A stretch of 11,313 nt of DNA from Clostridium sp. AM33-3. GTDB taxonomy: Bacteria; Bacillota; Clostridia; Lachnospirales; Lachnospiraceae. The notes under the pieces are model-generated. The model was not told the origin of the DNA and did no database searches. It saw only the letters and a program-made list of their open reading frames with translations. The position numbers and the translations under genes were made by a program. Location of the stretch: assembly GCF_003480315.1 (NCBI RefSeq), contig NZ_QUIV01000042.1, positions 1 to 11,313 of the forward strand. The letters are read 5' to 3'. Below, in pieces: positions 1-7,064 of this stretch (position 1 is its first letter; each line of letters opens with the position of its first letter).

Positions 1-175
1 CGGGTGTCATGGACGCACCTCTGAAGCTACGGAGCTATGCTTCGTAATCAGATGCTCGGTAATTCAATTGCCGATGTAGTTCACTGTACTATAAATGAGC
101 AAGTTCGTGATTTGGCATAAAAGAAAGACACCTTGAATTCTATAGGAAGTCATAGCTAATAATATAGAAGAAACC
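1..175. other. Left-edge stretch without a recognised gene
   Basis: No gene can be supported here. One plus-strand frame is open from the window edge to a TAG at 77-79 (25 codons), and a 13-codon ATG frame runs from 94 to 135; neither resembles a family I know. A plus-strand terminator follows at 176-212, so this may be the 3' end and trailer of a gene that lies mostly to the left of the window. That is inference only. Confidence 0.3.
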
Positions 176-212
176 CAGGCAGAAATCAGAAGGTTGATTA
201 TGCCTGTTTTTT
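176..212 (+). terminator. Intrinsic terminator, plus strand
   Basis: The stem CAGGCA (176-181) pairs with TGCCTG (201-206). After a small internal mismatch, ATCA (185-188) pairs with TGAT (195-198) around a GAAGGT loop. Six T residues follow immediately at 207-212, as expected for a Rho-independent terminator of transcription entering from the left. Read on the minus strand, the hairpin lies just past the 47-codon gene at 229-372 and is followed by a weaker T-rich tract, so it may also end that transcript. Confidence 0.65.
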
Positions 213-228
213 GTTATCAAAGACGGTT

Positions 229-372
229 TTAATTTTCGTTTTTGCGGTACTTTGCGTTCTTCTCTTTCAGCTTTGCCAGGTACTCATTTGCTTCCTTTTC
301 GGATTTGAAGCGCATCTTTGGACCCTGCGGGCTGAGCTTTAAGACGTAGCCGGTGTTTTTTTTTCTGAACAT
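229..372 (-). CDS. Small basic protein of unknown function, 47 aa
   Basis: I do not recognise this protein. It starts MFRKKNTGYVLKLSPQGPKM, followed by an RFKSEKEANEYLAKLKEKNAK-type helix and a charged tail. It is very rich in Lys and Glu, has no membrane segment or signal peptide, and residues about 22-42 look like one amphipathic helix. Support for a real gene: an AAAGGA ribosome binding site 11 nt before the ATG, a plausible minus-strand promoter upstream (408-436), an intact frame of biased composition, and a hairpin just past the stop. It is transcribed away from the aconitase operon. The N-terminal half, with alternating hydrophobic residues and the GYVLKLS stretch, could be a short beta hairpin, which would make a compact beta-alpha fold. 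A run of nine A residues near the start codon (AGA AAA AAA AAC) is a potential slippage site. Confidence 0.55.
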   Translation of the reverse strand: MFRKKNTGYVLKLSPQGPKMRFKSEKEANEYLAKLKEKNAKYRKNEN

Positions 373-407
373 GATGCGTGAATTCCTTTCTTTTTATGAA
401 TGATTTT

Positions 408-436
408 ATTCTAGCATGAAGTGTGCAAAATGAAAA
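408..436 (-). promoter_or_regulatory. Predicted promoter of the 47-aa gene
   Basis: On the minus strand, TTTTCA (431-436) and TAGAAT (408-413) are separated by exactly 17 nt, giving a plausible SigA-type promoter that would start transcription near 400, about 30 nt before the ATG. The -10 box matches consensus at 5 of 6 positions; the -35 box is weaker. The -35 box lies inside one copy of the direct repeat, so a protein bound to the repeat would affect this promoter. Confidence 0.4.
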
Positions 437-462
437 TCATATTTTATAAAAATGAAAATCAT
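427..462. repeat. Two direct copies of AAAATGAAAATCAT
   Basis: The 14-mer AAAATGAAAATCAT occurs at 427-440 and again at 449-462, with identical sequence and start points 22 bp apart, or about two helical turns. This is the spacing expected for two protein monomers or dimers bound to one DNA face. One copy covers the -35 box of the minus-strand promoter. No palindromic Fur or PerR box can be made from it, so the cognate regulator is unknown. Confidence 0.45.
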
Positions 463-512
463 GAAAAACAGGCATCATTTCTGACACTATTGTACGTTAA
501 AGTGATACAACA

Positions 513-562
513 CAACAGTGAAAGTTGCTTTTTAAATCTTTTTCACAACTAAAAAGCTGTTG
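513..562. repeat. Nested inverted repeat upstream of the TCA operon promoter
   Basis: CAACAG (513-518) is the reverse complement of CTGTTG (557-562), and inside it GCTTTTT (527-533) is complementary to AAAAAGC (551-557). The element ends 18 bp before the -35 box, so it is upstream of the predicted transcription start and more likely a DNA operator than an RNA structure. In Bacillus the aconitase and citrate synthase genes are controlled by the LysR-type regulator CcpC; the sequence here does not show its known site, so the regulator stays open. Confidence 0.35.
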
Positions 563-580
563 CGATGACAATATATAGAC

Positions 581-609
581 TGGACAAAACGAAAAAAATA
601 GTTTATAGT
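581..609 (+). promoter_or_regulatory. SigA-type promoter of the TCA operon
   Basis: TGGACA (581-586) and TATAGT (604-609) are separated by 17 nt; each box differs from consensus at one position. Transcription would begin near 616 and give a leader of about 70 nt before the ATG at 686. No other strong promoter is visible between the three downstream genes, so it should drive the whole operon. Confidence 0.65.
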
Positions 610-685
610 ATGAACCAATCACGAAAAGCGCCATGTAGAAGGCAGATATAAAGCCCCGTTGTGGCCGGAAATCAGGAGGTAAAAA

Positions 686-2998
686 ATGGTATCATTATAT
701 GATGGTGGAATTTATCTTGTGAATGGAAAAGACATTATTCCGGAGCAGGAAAGCGTAAGGGTCGAAGCTTTTACCGGAAAGAAAGCTGACAAAGAAGCTG
801 CAAAAAAAGGAACCATTGCCTATTCTATTTTAAGTGCTCACAATACAGCTGATAACATGGAACAGTTAAAACTCCGTTTTGACAGCATGGCATCCCATGA
901 TATTACCTTTGTAGGGATTGTCCAGACAGCCAAGGCATCCGGTATGGAAAAGTTCCCGATCCCTTACGTCCTGACAAACTGCCACAATACACTTTGTGCA
1001 GTAGGTGGTACGATTAACGAGGATGACCACATGTTCGGCCTTTCCGCGGCAAAGAAATACGGCGGCATCTACGTTCCGCCGCATATTGCAGTCATTCATC
1101 AGTACATGAGAGAAATGATGGCAGGCTGCGGCAGGATGATTCTTGGATCTGACAGCCACACCAGATACGGTGCATTAGGAACCATGGCTATCGGAGAAGG
1201 CGGAGGCGAACTGGTAAAGCAGCTGCTGCGCGATACATATGATGTAGCTTATCCGGGAGTGGTTGCAGTTTACTTGGACGGATCCCCAAAGCCGGGAACA
1301 GGACCTCAGGATATTTCGCTGGCAATTATCCGTGCCGTATTTAAAAATGGTTATGTCAAGAATAAAGTAATGGAATTTGTTGGTCCCGGTGTCGCGTCTA
1401 TGACTACCGATTACAGAAACGGTGTCGATGTCATGACAACAGAGACCACCTGTTTAACCTCTATCTGGAGAACAGATGAGGATACCAGAAATTATCTGGC
1501 AAAGCATCACAGAGAAGAGGATTACAGGAAGCTGGATCCTGCAGATATTGCTTACTATGATGGCTGTGTCTATGTCGACTTAAGTAAAGTAAAACCAATG
1601 ATCGCTCTTCCGTTCCATCCAAGCAATGCCTTTGAGATTGATGAATTAAAGGCAAATATGAAGGATATCCTTCATATGGTAGAAATGGACGCAGAAAAGG
1701 TTGCCGGCGGCAAGGCACATTTTACACTGCTTGATAAAATGTCTGGAAATGACCTGATGGTACAGCAGGGAATTATCGCAGGCTGTGCAGGCGGAACTTA
1801 CACCAATGTGATGGAAGCAGCACATGCACTTCGCGGAAAGAACTGCGGCTGTGATGAATTTTCACTGGCGGTTTATCCATCTTCCCAGCCGGTCTTCTCG
1901 GACCTGGTAAAGAAGGGAACTGTCTCCGATCTGATGGATGCAGGCGCTGTCATCCGCACCGCTTTCTGCGGACCCTGCTTTGGTGCAGGAGATACGCCCT
2001 GCAACAATGGTTTAAGTATCCGTCATACCACCAGAAACTTCCCGAACCGTGAAGGCAGTAAGCCGGGAAACGGACAGATGGCAGCCGTAGCGCTGATGGA
2101 CGCGCGTTCCATTGCAGCGACAGCAGCAAATGGCGGAAAGCTTACTTCAGCATGGGAGTTAGACTGCTGGAATGATATTCCGGAATATGAGTTTGATGAT
2201 AAGTCCTATAAAAACCGTGTATATCAGGGCTTTGGAAAGGCTGAAGAGAAGAAAGCCCTGGTATATGGACCAAATATCAAAGACTGGCCGGAAATGAGCC
2301 CGTTAACAGACAATATCCTCTTAAAGGTATGCTCTAAGATCATGGATCCGGTCACTACTACGGATGAACTGATCCCGTCTGGTGAAACCTCTTCCTATCG
2401 TTCCAATCCACTGGGACTGGCAGAATTTACCTTATCCAGAAGAGATCCGGAGTATGTGGGACGGACGAAAAAAGTAGATCAGTTAGAAAAAGCAAGAGTT
2501 GCTGCTGGAGAAGAAAAAGAGCTGGCCTTAGAACCGGATCTTGCAAATGTATTTGCAGCGATCAGGACAATTGCAGGAAATGAACATGTTTCTGTAAAAG
2601 ATACAGAAGTAGGAAGCATGGTATATGCAGTAAAGCCCGGTGACGGTTCCGCAAGAGAGCAGGCAGCCAGCTGTCAGAGAGTGATCGGCGGACTTGCAAA
2701 TATCTGTAAGGAATATGCAACCAAGAGATATCGTTCCAATGTAATGAACTGGGGAATGCTGCCATTCCAGATGGAAGCAGAACCTGATTTTGAAGTGGGC
2801 GATTATATCTACGTTCCGTGTGTGAGAAAAGCACTGGACGGGGATTTAAGCTCGATCAAGGCATATGTTCTTGGAAATGGAAAAGCTGTAAAGGATCAGA
2901 TCAAAGAATTAGACCTGTATATTGCAGATATGACACCGGAAGAAAGAGCCATTGTTAAGGCTGGATGCCTGATCAATTACAACAGAAGCAGACATTAA
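686..2998 (+). CDS. Aconitase-superfamily hydratase (predicted aconitate hydratase, YbhJ-like)
   Basis: Predicted cytoplasmic [4Fe-4S] enzyme isomerising citrate to isocitrate through cis-aconitate. At 770 residues it is close to the E. coli YbhJ branch of the family and shorter than AcnA or AcnB. Visible landmarks: GSDSHTRYG at 154-162 (family signature), Cys367 in GCAGGTYTN, Cys428 and Cys431 in FCGPCFG, which together can supply three cluster ligands, the TRNFPNREG segment at 449-457 with Arg450 and Arg455, and [11 protein letters not shown] at 652-662 in the C-terminal swivel domain, keeping the Ser and Arg of the active site. The first cysteine motif departs from the classical GSCTNS form. 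Start is the ATG at 686, with AGGAGG seven bases upstream. First gene of an operon with citrate synthase and isocitrate dehydrogenase, which is the main reason to prefer aconitase over another hydro-lyase. Enzyme family is certain; exact substrate is inferred. Confidence 0.9.
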   Translation: MVSLYDGGIYLVNGKDIIPEQESVRVEAFTGKKADKEAAKKGTIAYSILSAHNTADNMEQLKLRFDSMASHDITFVGIVQTAKASGMEKFPIPYVLTNCHNTLCAVGGTINEDDHMFGLSAAKKYGGIYVPPHIAVIHQYMREMMAGCGRMILGSDSHTRYGALGTMAIGEGGGELVKQLLRDTYDVAYPGVVAVYLDGSPKPGTGPQDISLAIIRAVFKNGYVKNKVMEFVGPGVASMTTDYRNGVDVMTTETTCLTSIWRTDEDTRNYLAKHHREEDYRKLDPADIAYYDGCVYVDLSKVKPMIALPFHPSNAFEIDELKANMKDILHMVEMDAEKVAGGKAHFTLLDKMSGNDLMVQQGIIAGCAGGTYTNVMEAAHALRGKNCGCDEFSLAVYPSSQPVFSDLVKKGTVSDLMDAGAVIRTAFCGPCFGAGDTPCNNGLSIRHTTRNFPNREGSKPGNGQMAAVALMDARSIAATAANGGKLTSAWELDCWNDIPEYEFDDKSYKNRVYQGFGKAEEKKALVYGPNIKDWPEMSPLTDNILLKVCSKIMDPVTTTDELIPSGETSSYRSNPLGLAEFTLSRRDPEYVGRTKKVDQLEKARVAAGEEKELALEPDLANVFAAIRTIAGNEHVSVKDTEVGSMVYAVKPGDGSAREQAASCQRVIGGLANICKEYATKRYRSNVMNWGMLPFQMEAEPDFEVGDYIYVPCVRKALDGDLSSIKAYVLGNGKAVKDQIKELDLYIADMTPEERAIVKAGCLINYNRSRH

Positions 2999-3051
2999 GC
3001 TGACGGTAAAGGTTAGCAGCATGAAGACTACGCCGGAGAGGAGAGCAGATC

Positions 3052-4392
3052 ATGAACGACAATTATCTTGCACAATTTTATGGAAAATCACAGAATTATA
3101 CAGATATCCCGAATAAATGGTATAAAGAATATAATGTAAAGAAAGGTCTTCGAAATGAAGACGGAACCGGCGTAAGAGTGGGTCTTACCCGAGTGGCAGA
3201 TGTTGTAGGCTATGAGGAGAACCCGGAAGGCGGGATCCAGGCTATTCCGGGAAAGCTGTATTACAGAGGCTATGATGTGGAAGAGCTGGTAAAGGGAAAA
3301 GGAGACAGCCATTTTGGTTATGAAGAAGTTTGTTTCCTTCTGCTGTTTGGTTACCTGCCAAAGAAAGCAGAACTGGAACATTTCCGGAATATCCTGACCG
3401 GCTGTTATGAAATCCCAGATGAGTTCGTGGAAATGAACCTGCTGCGTATGCCGGGTAAAAACCTGATGAACAAGCTTCAGAATGCTGTTCTTACTTTATA
3501 TAATTACGATGAGGATCCGGACAACATCGATGTGTATGAAACTCTGGTAAAGGGTATTAATTTAATGGCAAAGCTTCCGTCAATTGCCTGCTATGCATAT
3601 CAGAGCAAGGTACATTATTACAACAGAGACAGCCTGTTTATCCATTATGCGAATCCAAATTATTCCATTGCAGAAAACTTCTTAAGCCTTTTAAGAAAAG
3701 ATCAGACATTTTCTGATAAGGAGGCAAGACTGTTAGACACCATCCTCATCCTTCATGCAGATCACGGCGGCGGCAACAACTCCACCTTTACGAATGTAGT
3801 GATCGCTTCTACCGGTACCGATATTTATTCTACAGTTTCCGGAAGCATTGGCTCCATGAAGGGACCAAGACACGGAGGTGCAAACATTAAGGTTGCTGAA
3901 ATGATGGATGCAGTCCTGGAAGAAACCGACGGATATACGGCAGATGACAAGAAGATCAGGGCTGCAGTAAACAAGCTGATGGACGGTGAATTATATGACC
4001 GCACCGGACTTGTATACGGATTTGGCCATGCAGTTTATACCATTTCCGATCCGCGGGCAGAGATGTTAAGAGCCCGCTGCTTAGAAGTGGCAAAGGAAAA
4101 GAAGATGATGACGGAATTTGATTTCCGTCAGAGGTTTGAACGTATTGCTCTGGAAACTATGAAGGAGCGCAAGGGAGTTGCACTTCCTACCAATGTAGAT
4201 TATTACAGTGGTTTCGCTTATGAAATGCTTGGCATCCCAAGAGACCTTTATACACCATTGTTCGTGTGCAGCCGTATGGTTGGCTGGGTTGCCCACAACA
4301 TTGAAAATAAGCTTTATGATGGAAGGATCATGCGTCCTGCAACAAAATATGTAGGAGATAATAAAGAATACACAGTCATGGAGGAGAGATAA
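3052..4392 (+). CDS. gltA: Citrate synthase (citrate/2-methylcitrate synthase family)
   Basis: Condenses acetyl-CoA with oxaloacetate to give citrate and CoA in the cytoplasm. The 446-aa protein carries the full catalytic triad of the Si-type fold: His274 in GPRHGGANIK, His326 in YGFGHAVYT and Asp383 in NVDYYSGFAY. An upstream His pair lies in LHADHGGGNNSTF (His235, His238). Arginines fit to bind the substrate carboxylates are present at 408 (SRMVGWVAH) and 428 (RPATKYVG). The first 45 residues extend beyond the minimal core, as in other clostridial forms. Start is the ATG at 3052 behind the purine-rich GGAGAGGAGAG. It lies 53 nt after the hydratase gene, and its stop overlaps the next start by one base. 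A methylcitrate synthase role cannot be excluded from sequence, but neighbours for the methylcitrate cycle are absent and TCA partners are present. Confidence 0.95.
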   Translation: MNDNYLAQFYGKSQNYTDIPNKWYKEYNVKKGLRNEDGTGVRVGLTRVADVVGYEENPEGGIQAIPGKLYYRGYDVEELVKGKGDSHFGYEEVCFLLLFGYLPKKAELEHFRNILTGCYEIPDEFVEMNLLRMPGKNLMNKLQNAVLTLYNYDEDPDNIDVYETLVKGINLMAKLPSIACYAYQSKVHYYNRDSLFIHYANPNYSIAENFLSLLRKDQTFSDKEARLLDTILILHADHGGGNNSTFTNVVIASTGTDIYSTVSGSIGSMKGPRHGGANIKVAEMMDAVLEETDGYTADDKKIRAAVNKLMDGELYDRTGLVYGFGHAVYTISDPRAEMLRARCLEVAKEKKMMTEFDFRQRFERIALETMKERKGVALPTNVDYYSGFAYEMLGIPRDLYTPLFVCSRMVGWVAHNIENKLYDGRIMRPATKYVGDNKEYTVMEER

Positions 4393-5393
4393 TGATGATG
4401 GATACAATTACCGTATTTAAAGGCGATGGAATCGGACCGGAGATTACAGACAGCGTTTTAAGAATCTTAGACGCAGCAGGAGCAGATTTAAATTATGAGG
4501 TTTTTAATGTAGGTGCTGCAGAATACGAAGCACACGGCGAGCTGATCCCGAAAGAGGGCTATGCTTCCATGGAAAAGACCCATGTTTTATTAAAATCCCC
4601 GATCACAACTCCTTTGGGAAAGGGCTTCCGCTCTTTAAATGTTACTTTAAGAAAGAAATATGATCTTTACGCAAATATCCGTCCTGCAAAGACAAACTCT
4701 GCCGTAAAAACTGCATTTGAAAATGTAGATATCGTTATCTTCCGTGAAAACACAGAGGATCTGTATGCAGGCGTAGAAGAGATGATCGATCAGGATACCG
4801 TGCATTCGATTAAGATCATTACCAGAAAATGCTGTGAGCGTATCATCCGTGCTGCCTTCGACTATGCAGTAAGCCACAAACGTAAAAAAGTGACCTGCGT
4901 TCATAAAGCAAACATCATGAAAATGGCAGACGGAATGTTCCGTGATATCTTCTATGATATCAGTAAGGAATACCCGGATATTGCGGCAGATGACAAGATC
5001 GTAGATAATGTGGCGATGCAGCTGGTCATGCATCCGGAAAAATTTGATATTATCGTAACAGAAAACCTGTATGGTGATGTTTTATCTGATCTGGTCAGCG
5101 GTCTGATCGGAGGGCTGGGACTGCTGCCATCCAGCAACCTGGGCAAAGATTTTGCCATGTTCGAGGCAGTTCACGGCAGTGCTCCTGACATTGCAGGACA
5201 GGGAATCGCAAATCCAACTGCATTTTTATGGTCCGCATGCATGCTGCTTGAGCATATCGGAAAGAAAGACGTTGCGGCCAAGATCCGCAAGGCAGTGGAC
5301 CTGGTGCTGGAGGATGGAAGTGTTCTCACACCGGATATCGGAGGAACCGCTACAACGATTGAGTATGAGAAGGCGATCATTGCACATCTGTAA
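4392..5393 (+). CDS. icd: Isocitrate dehydrogenase, predicted NAD-dependent
   Basis: Oxidative decarboxylation of isocitrate to 2-oxoglutarate; member of the isocitrate/isopropylmalate dehydrogenase family, 333 aa, the short form. The substrate loop TTPLGKGFRSLNVTLRKKYD reads as isocitrate type, with Ser81 and Asn83 plus Arg87, Arg97 and Arg118; catalytic Tyr125 (ENTEDLYAGVE) and Lys172 (HKANIMK) are present, as are metal-binding Asp229 and Asp233 (ENLYGDVLSDL). In HGSAPDIAG the residues after Pro265 are Asp-Ile (266-267), the NAD pattern; NADP enzymes such as E. coli Icd have Lys-Tyr there. The ATG overlaps the citrate synthase stop (TAATG), so translation is probably coupled. Three consecutive ATG codons (4392, 4395, 4398) leave the exact start open; an AGGAG lies just upstream. 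Isopropylmalate or homoisocitrate use is less likely given the loop and the operon. Confidence 0.92.
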   Translation: MMMDTITVFKGDGIGPEITDSVLRILDAAGADLNYEVFNVGAAEYEAHGELIPKEGYASMEKTHVLLKSPITTPLGKGFRSLNVTLRKKYDLYANIRPAKTNSAVKTAFENVDIVIFRENTEDLYAGVEEMIDQDTVHSIKIITRKCCERIIRAAFDYAVSHKRKKVTCVHKANIMKMADGMFRDIFYDISKEYPDIAADDKIVDNVAMQLVMHPEKFDIIVTENLYGDVLSDLVSGLIGGLGLLPSSNLGKDFAMFEAVHGSAPDIAGQGIANPTAFLWSACMLLEHIGKKDVAAKIRKAVDLVLEDGSVLTPDIGGTATTIEYEKAIIAHL

Positions 5394-5433
5394 TTAAATT
5401 GTTGAAAATAGACAATAAAAGGATAAAATTAAG
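5394..5433. other. Gap after icd without a clear terminator
   Basis: Only a short imperfect hairpin can be drawn here (ATTGT at 5398-5402 with ACAAT at 5411-5415), with no U tract after it. Transcripts of the TCA operon may therefore run on into the licT leader, whose strong conditional terminator (5517-5579) would be the first efficient stop. Confidence 0.3.
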
Positions 5434-5462
5434 TTGACATGACGTCAAAATCATGATATTAT
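5434..5462 (+). promoter_or_regulatory. SigA-type promoter of the licT-PTS operon
   Basis: A perfect TTGACA (5434-5439) and TATTAT (5457-5462) are separated by 17 nt, which is a near-consensus housekeeping promoter. Transcription would begin near 5469, producing a leader of about 145 nt that contains the antiterminator site and terminator. The -35 box is part of an inverted repeat, TTGAC-N5-GTCAA (5434-5448), containing the 8-bp palindrome TGACGTCA (5440-5447), so an additional DNA-binding regulator could act here. Confidence 0.7.
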
Positions 5463-5494
5463 AAATTTATCATTATGATGAATAGCAACAGATT

Positions 5495-5522
5495 GGGTTG
5501 TTACTGTACGGCAGGCAAAACC
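5495..5522 (+). promoter_or_regulatory. Ribonucleic antiterminator (RAT) site
   Basis: GGGTTGTTACTG (5495-5506), a four-base loop TACG and GCAGGCAAAACC (5511-5522) match the RNA target bound by LicT, SacT, SacY and BglG almost base for base. Its last six bases are also the start of the terminator stem, so folding of the RAT hairpin, stabilised by the bound antiterminator dimer, excludes the terminator. This makes the operon inducible by its own transport substrate through PTS phosphorylation of the regulator. Confidence 0.9.
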
Positions 5523-5579
5523 AATTTTGAACGATATTTTGTGATGCAGATATTTGTTCAGAATTGGTTTTTTTTATTT
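5517..5579 (+). terminator. Conditional leader terminator of the licT-PTS operon
   Basis: AAAACCAATTTTGAAC (5517-5532) pairs with GTTCAGAATTGGTTTT (5556-5571) over 16 positions with a single wobble pair, followed by a long T-rich tract to 5579. It is a strong intrinsic terminator. The overlap of its left arm with the RAT site makes it conditional: by default transcription stops here, and it continues only when active antiterminator is bound. Confidence 0.9.
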
Positions 5580-5613
5580 TCTATAGAAAACGGATCAGAC
5601 CGGTGGGATGAGT

Positions 5614-6459
5614 ATGAAAATTGAAAAAGTGATTAACAATAATGTAGTCAGTGCCCTGGAAAACGGTCGAGAAGTGGTCGTTATGGGAAGGGGCATTGGC
5701 TTTCAGCTTCGGGCGGGCATGGATATTCCGGGTGAGCTGATCGAAAAGGTATTCCGTCTCGACAATCCGGGGGTTATGGATCAGTTCAAAAGCCTGGTCC
5801 AGAAGCTTCCGCCGGAGCGGCTTCAGATTTCAGCAGAGGTGATCCAGTATGCCAAAGGCGTCATGAACAAAAAGCTGAACCACAACATTTATCTTACGCT
5901 GACGGATCACATCAATTTTGCGATTGAGCGTTACCAGAAGAAGATGCTGTTCAGCAATCCGCTGCTTCGGGAGGTGCGGACCTTTTATCGGGAGGAATAC
6001 CTGATCGGCACGTTTGCGCTGGACTTGATCGAGCGAAGGCTGGGAATTACATTTCCGGCCGATGAGGCGGCTTCCATCGCCCTGCACATTGTGAATGCGG
6101 AGTACAACACACGCATGCGTGACACCATTGACATGACAAAGATCATTCAGGATGTCCTTAAATTAGTGGGAGATTATTTTCATATAGAGCTGGATGAAAC
6201 CTCCACGAGCTACGAGCGCATGATCACGCATCTGCGTTTTCTGGCACACCGGATCTACAGCGGAGAGTCACTGGATGACGGAGCCGGTCTGGAAGAATTT
6301 CATGCCATGATCCGGCAGATGTATCCGGAGGAATACGCCTGCAGCAGAGGTGTGAAGGAGTTTATCTGGCAGACCTACGGCCATGAAGTGTCGGAGGAAG
6401 AGGTATCATATCTGTCTGTTCATATCCGACGGGTTAGAAATTGCAGTTCTCAGGCTTAA
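5614..6459 (+). CDS. licT: LicT/BglG-family transcriptional antiterminator
   Basis: RNA-binding regulator that prevents termination in the leader of its own operon. Of 281 residues, about 1-55 form the co-antiterminator RNA-binding domain (MKIEKVINNN and VVVMGRGIGFQ are typical), followed by two PTS regulation domains at about 65-170 and 175-281. All four phosphorylatable PRD histidines are present: His99 (LTDHINFA), His158 (ALHIVNAEY), His206 (THLRFL) and His270 (LSVHIRR). In the family, phosphorylation of PRD1 by the sugar-specific EIIB inactivates, and HPr phosphorylation of PRD2 activates, linking the protein to sugar supply and catabolite control. An ATG at 5608 is also in frame, but GGTGGG lies directly against it and six bases before 5614, and family members begin MKI, so 5614 is chosen. 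It is followed by EIIA, HPr-like and EIICB genes; the RAT site lies upstream. The exact inducer sugar is inferred from the permease. Confidence 0.93.
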   Translation: MKIEKVINNNVVSALENGREVVVMGRGIGFQLRAGMDIPGELIEKVFRLDNPGVMDQFKSLVQKLPPERLQISAEVIQYAKGVMNKKLNHNIYLTLTDHINFAIERYQKKMLFSNPLLREVRTFYREEYLIGTFALDLIERRLGITFPADEAASIALHIVNAEYNTRMRDTIDMTKIIQDVLKLVGDYFHIELDETSTSYERMITHLRFLAHRIYSGESLDDGAGLEEFHAMIRQMYPEEYACSRGVKEFIWQTYGHEVSEEEVSYLSVHIRRVRNCSSQA

Positions 6460-6549
6460 GAAAAACGCTGTCACAGGGGGAGTGCATCGGCGGCATGCAG
6501 AAAACACAGACGGAAATGGATGGCAGAAAAAAGAAAGGGGAAGGGCGTT

Positions 6550-7038
6550 ATGTTTCAGACACTGAAAAAAATGTTTGGAGGGAAAAAGGAGGCGGCTGAG
6601 GTATTATCACCGGTATCCGGTTCAGTAGTTCCGCTGAGTGAAGTGAATGATCCTGCCTTTGCGCAGGAGATCCTTGGAAAGGGTGTGGCTGTGAAGCCGT
6701 CCGAAGGAGAATTCAGGGCACCGCTTTCCGGTGAGGTCACAGTGATGTTCGACACCGGACATGCCGTCAGCATCAGGGGAGATAACGGTGCTGAAGTCAT
6801 TGTCCATATCGGGCTGGATACGGTGCAGTTAAAGGGACAGTATTTTACGGCCCATGTAAAGCAGGGAGACCGTGTTCAGGCCGGAGATCTTCTGATCACG
6901 GCAGATTTAGAGCAGATCCGTGCAGCCGGATACGATGTGATCACGCCGGTCCTCATCTGCAATACACCGGATTTTCCGGATATGGTCTGTCACACCGGAA
7001 TGCAGGTAAAACCGGCTGATCCGATCATTACCTTATAA
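6550..7038 (+). CDS. crr: PTS EIIA component, glucose family (Crr-like)
   Basis: Soluble phosphocarrier that passes phosphate from HPr to the EIIB domain of the permease. From the ATG at 6550 it is 162 aa, the normal length for free-standing EIIA(Glc). The phosphorylated histidine is His86 in EVIVHIGLDTVQLKG and the assisting histidine is His71 in FDTGHAVSI; both are conserved. The first 18 residues form a short basic leader before the beta-sandwich domain that starts at LSPVSGSVVPL. An in-frame ATG at 6520 would add ten basic residues, but AAAGGGGAAGGG sits just ahead of 6550, and the family start is MF or similar, so 6550 is preferred. The gene lies 90 nt after licT. In E. coli NagE this domain is fused to the permease; here it is a separate protein and could serve other EIICB permeases of the same family. 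Confidence 0.92.
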   Translation: MFQTLKKMFGGKKEAAEVLSPVSGSVVPLSEVNDPAFAQEILGKGVAVKPSEGEFRAPLSGEVTVMFDTGHAVSIRGDNGAEVIVHIGLDTVQLKGQYFTAHVKQGDRVQAGDLLITADLEQIRAAGYDVITPVLICNTPDFPDMVCHTGMQVKPADPIITL

Positions 7039-7064
7039 TTATGAAAAGAACGGAGTGAGGAGAT

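Larger units (their letters stand above)
373..580. other. Divergent control region between the small gene and the TCA operon
   Basis: About 313 bases separate the two divergent start codons and contain no gene. Visible elements are the minus-strand promoter (408-436), two copies of a 14-nt direct repeat (427-440 and 449-462), an inverted repeat (513-562) and the plus-strand promoter of the hydratase operon (581-609). The stretch is clearly more AT-rich than the flanking genes, which fits a regulatory region. Confidence 0.5.

Noticed and set aside
2..79. Open frame from the left edge to a TAG, possible end of an upstream gene
   Set aside because: Only 25 codons, no recognisable family, and other frames are equally uninformative; too little to call a partial gene.
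427..466. Fur or PerR box in the repeat region
   Set aside because: TGAAAATCAT resembles half of a Fur site, but neither copy forms the required 7-1-7 inverted repeat.
2999..3051. Terminator or internal promoter between the hydratase and citrate synthase genes
   Set aside because: Only a weak GCT/AGC pairing exists with no U tract, and no -35/-10 pair; the gap looks like a plain intercistronic spacer with a ribosome binding site.
5152..5397. Plus-strand ATG frame of 81 codons inside icd
   Set aside because: It overlaps the conserved C-terminal part of isocitrate dehydrogenase in another frame and shows no ribosome binding site or family motif.
5581..5600. CcpA cre site near AGAAAACGGATCAG ahead of licT
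   Set aside because: The right half does not follow the cre consensus and the spacing is wrong.
7056..7058. In-frame TGA between ATG 7041 and the HPr-like frame, considered as selenocysteine or programmed read-through
   Set aside because: No selenocysteine insertion hairpin is apparent after it, ATG 7041 has no ribosome binding site, and residue numbering already fits a start at 7065.
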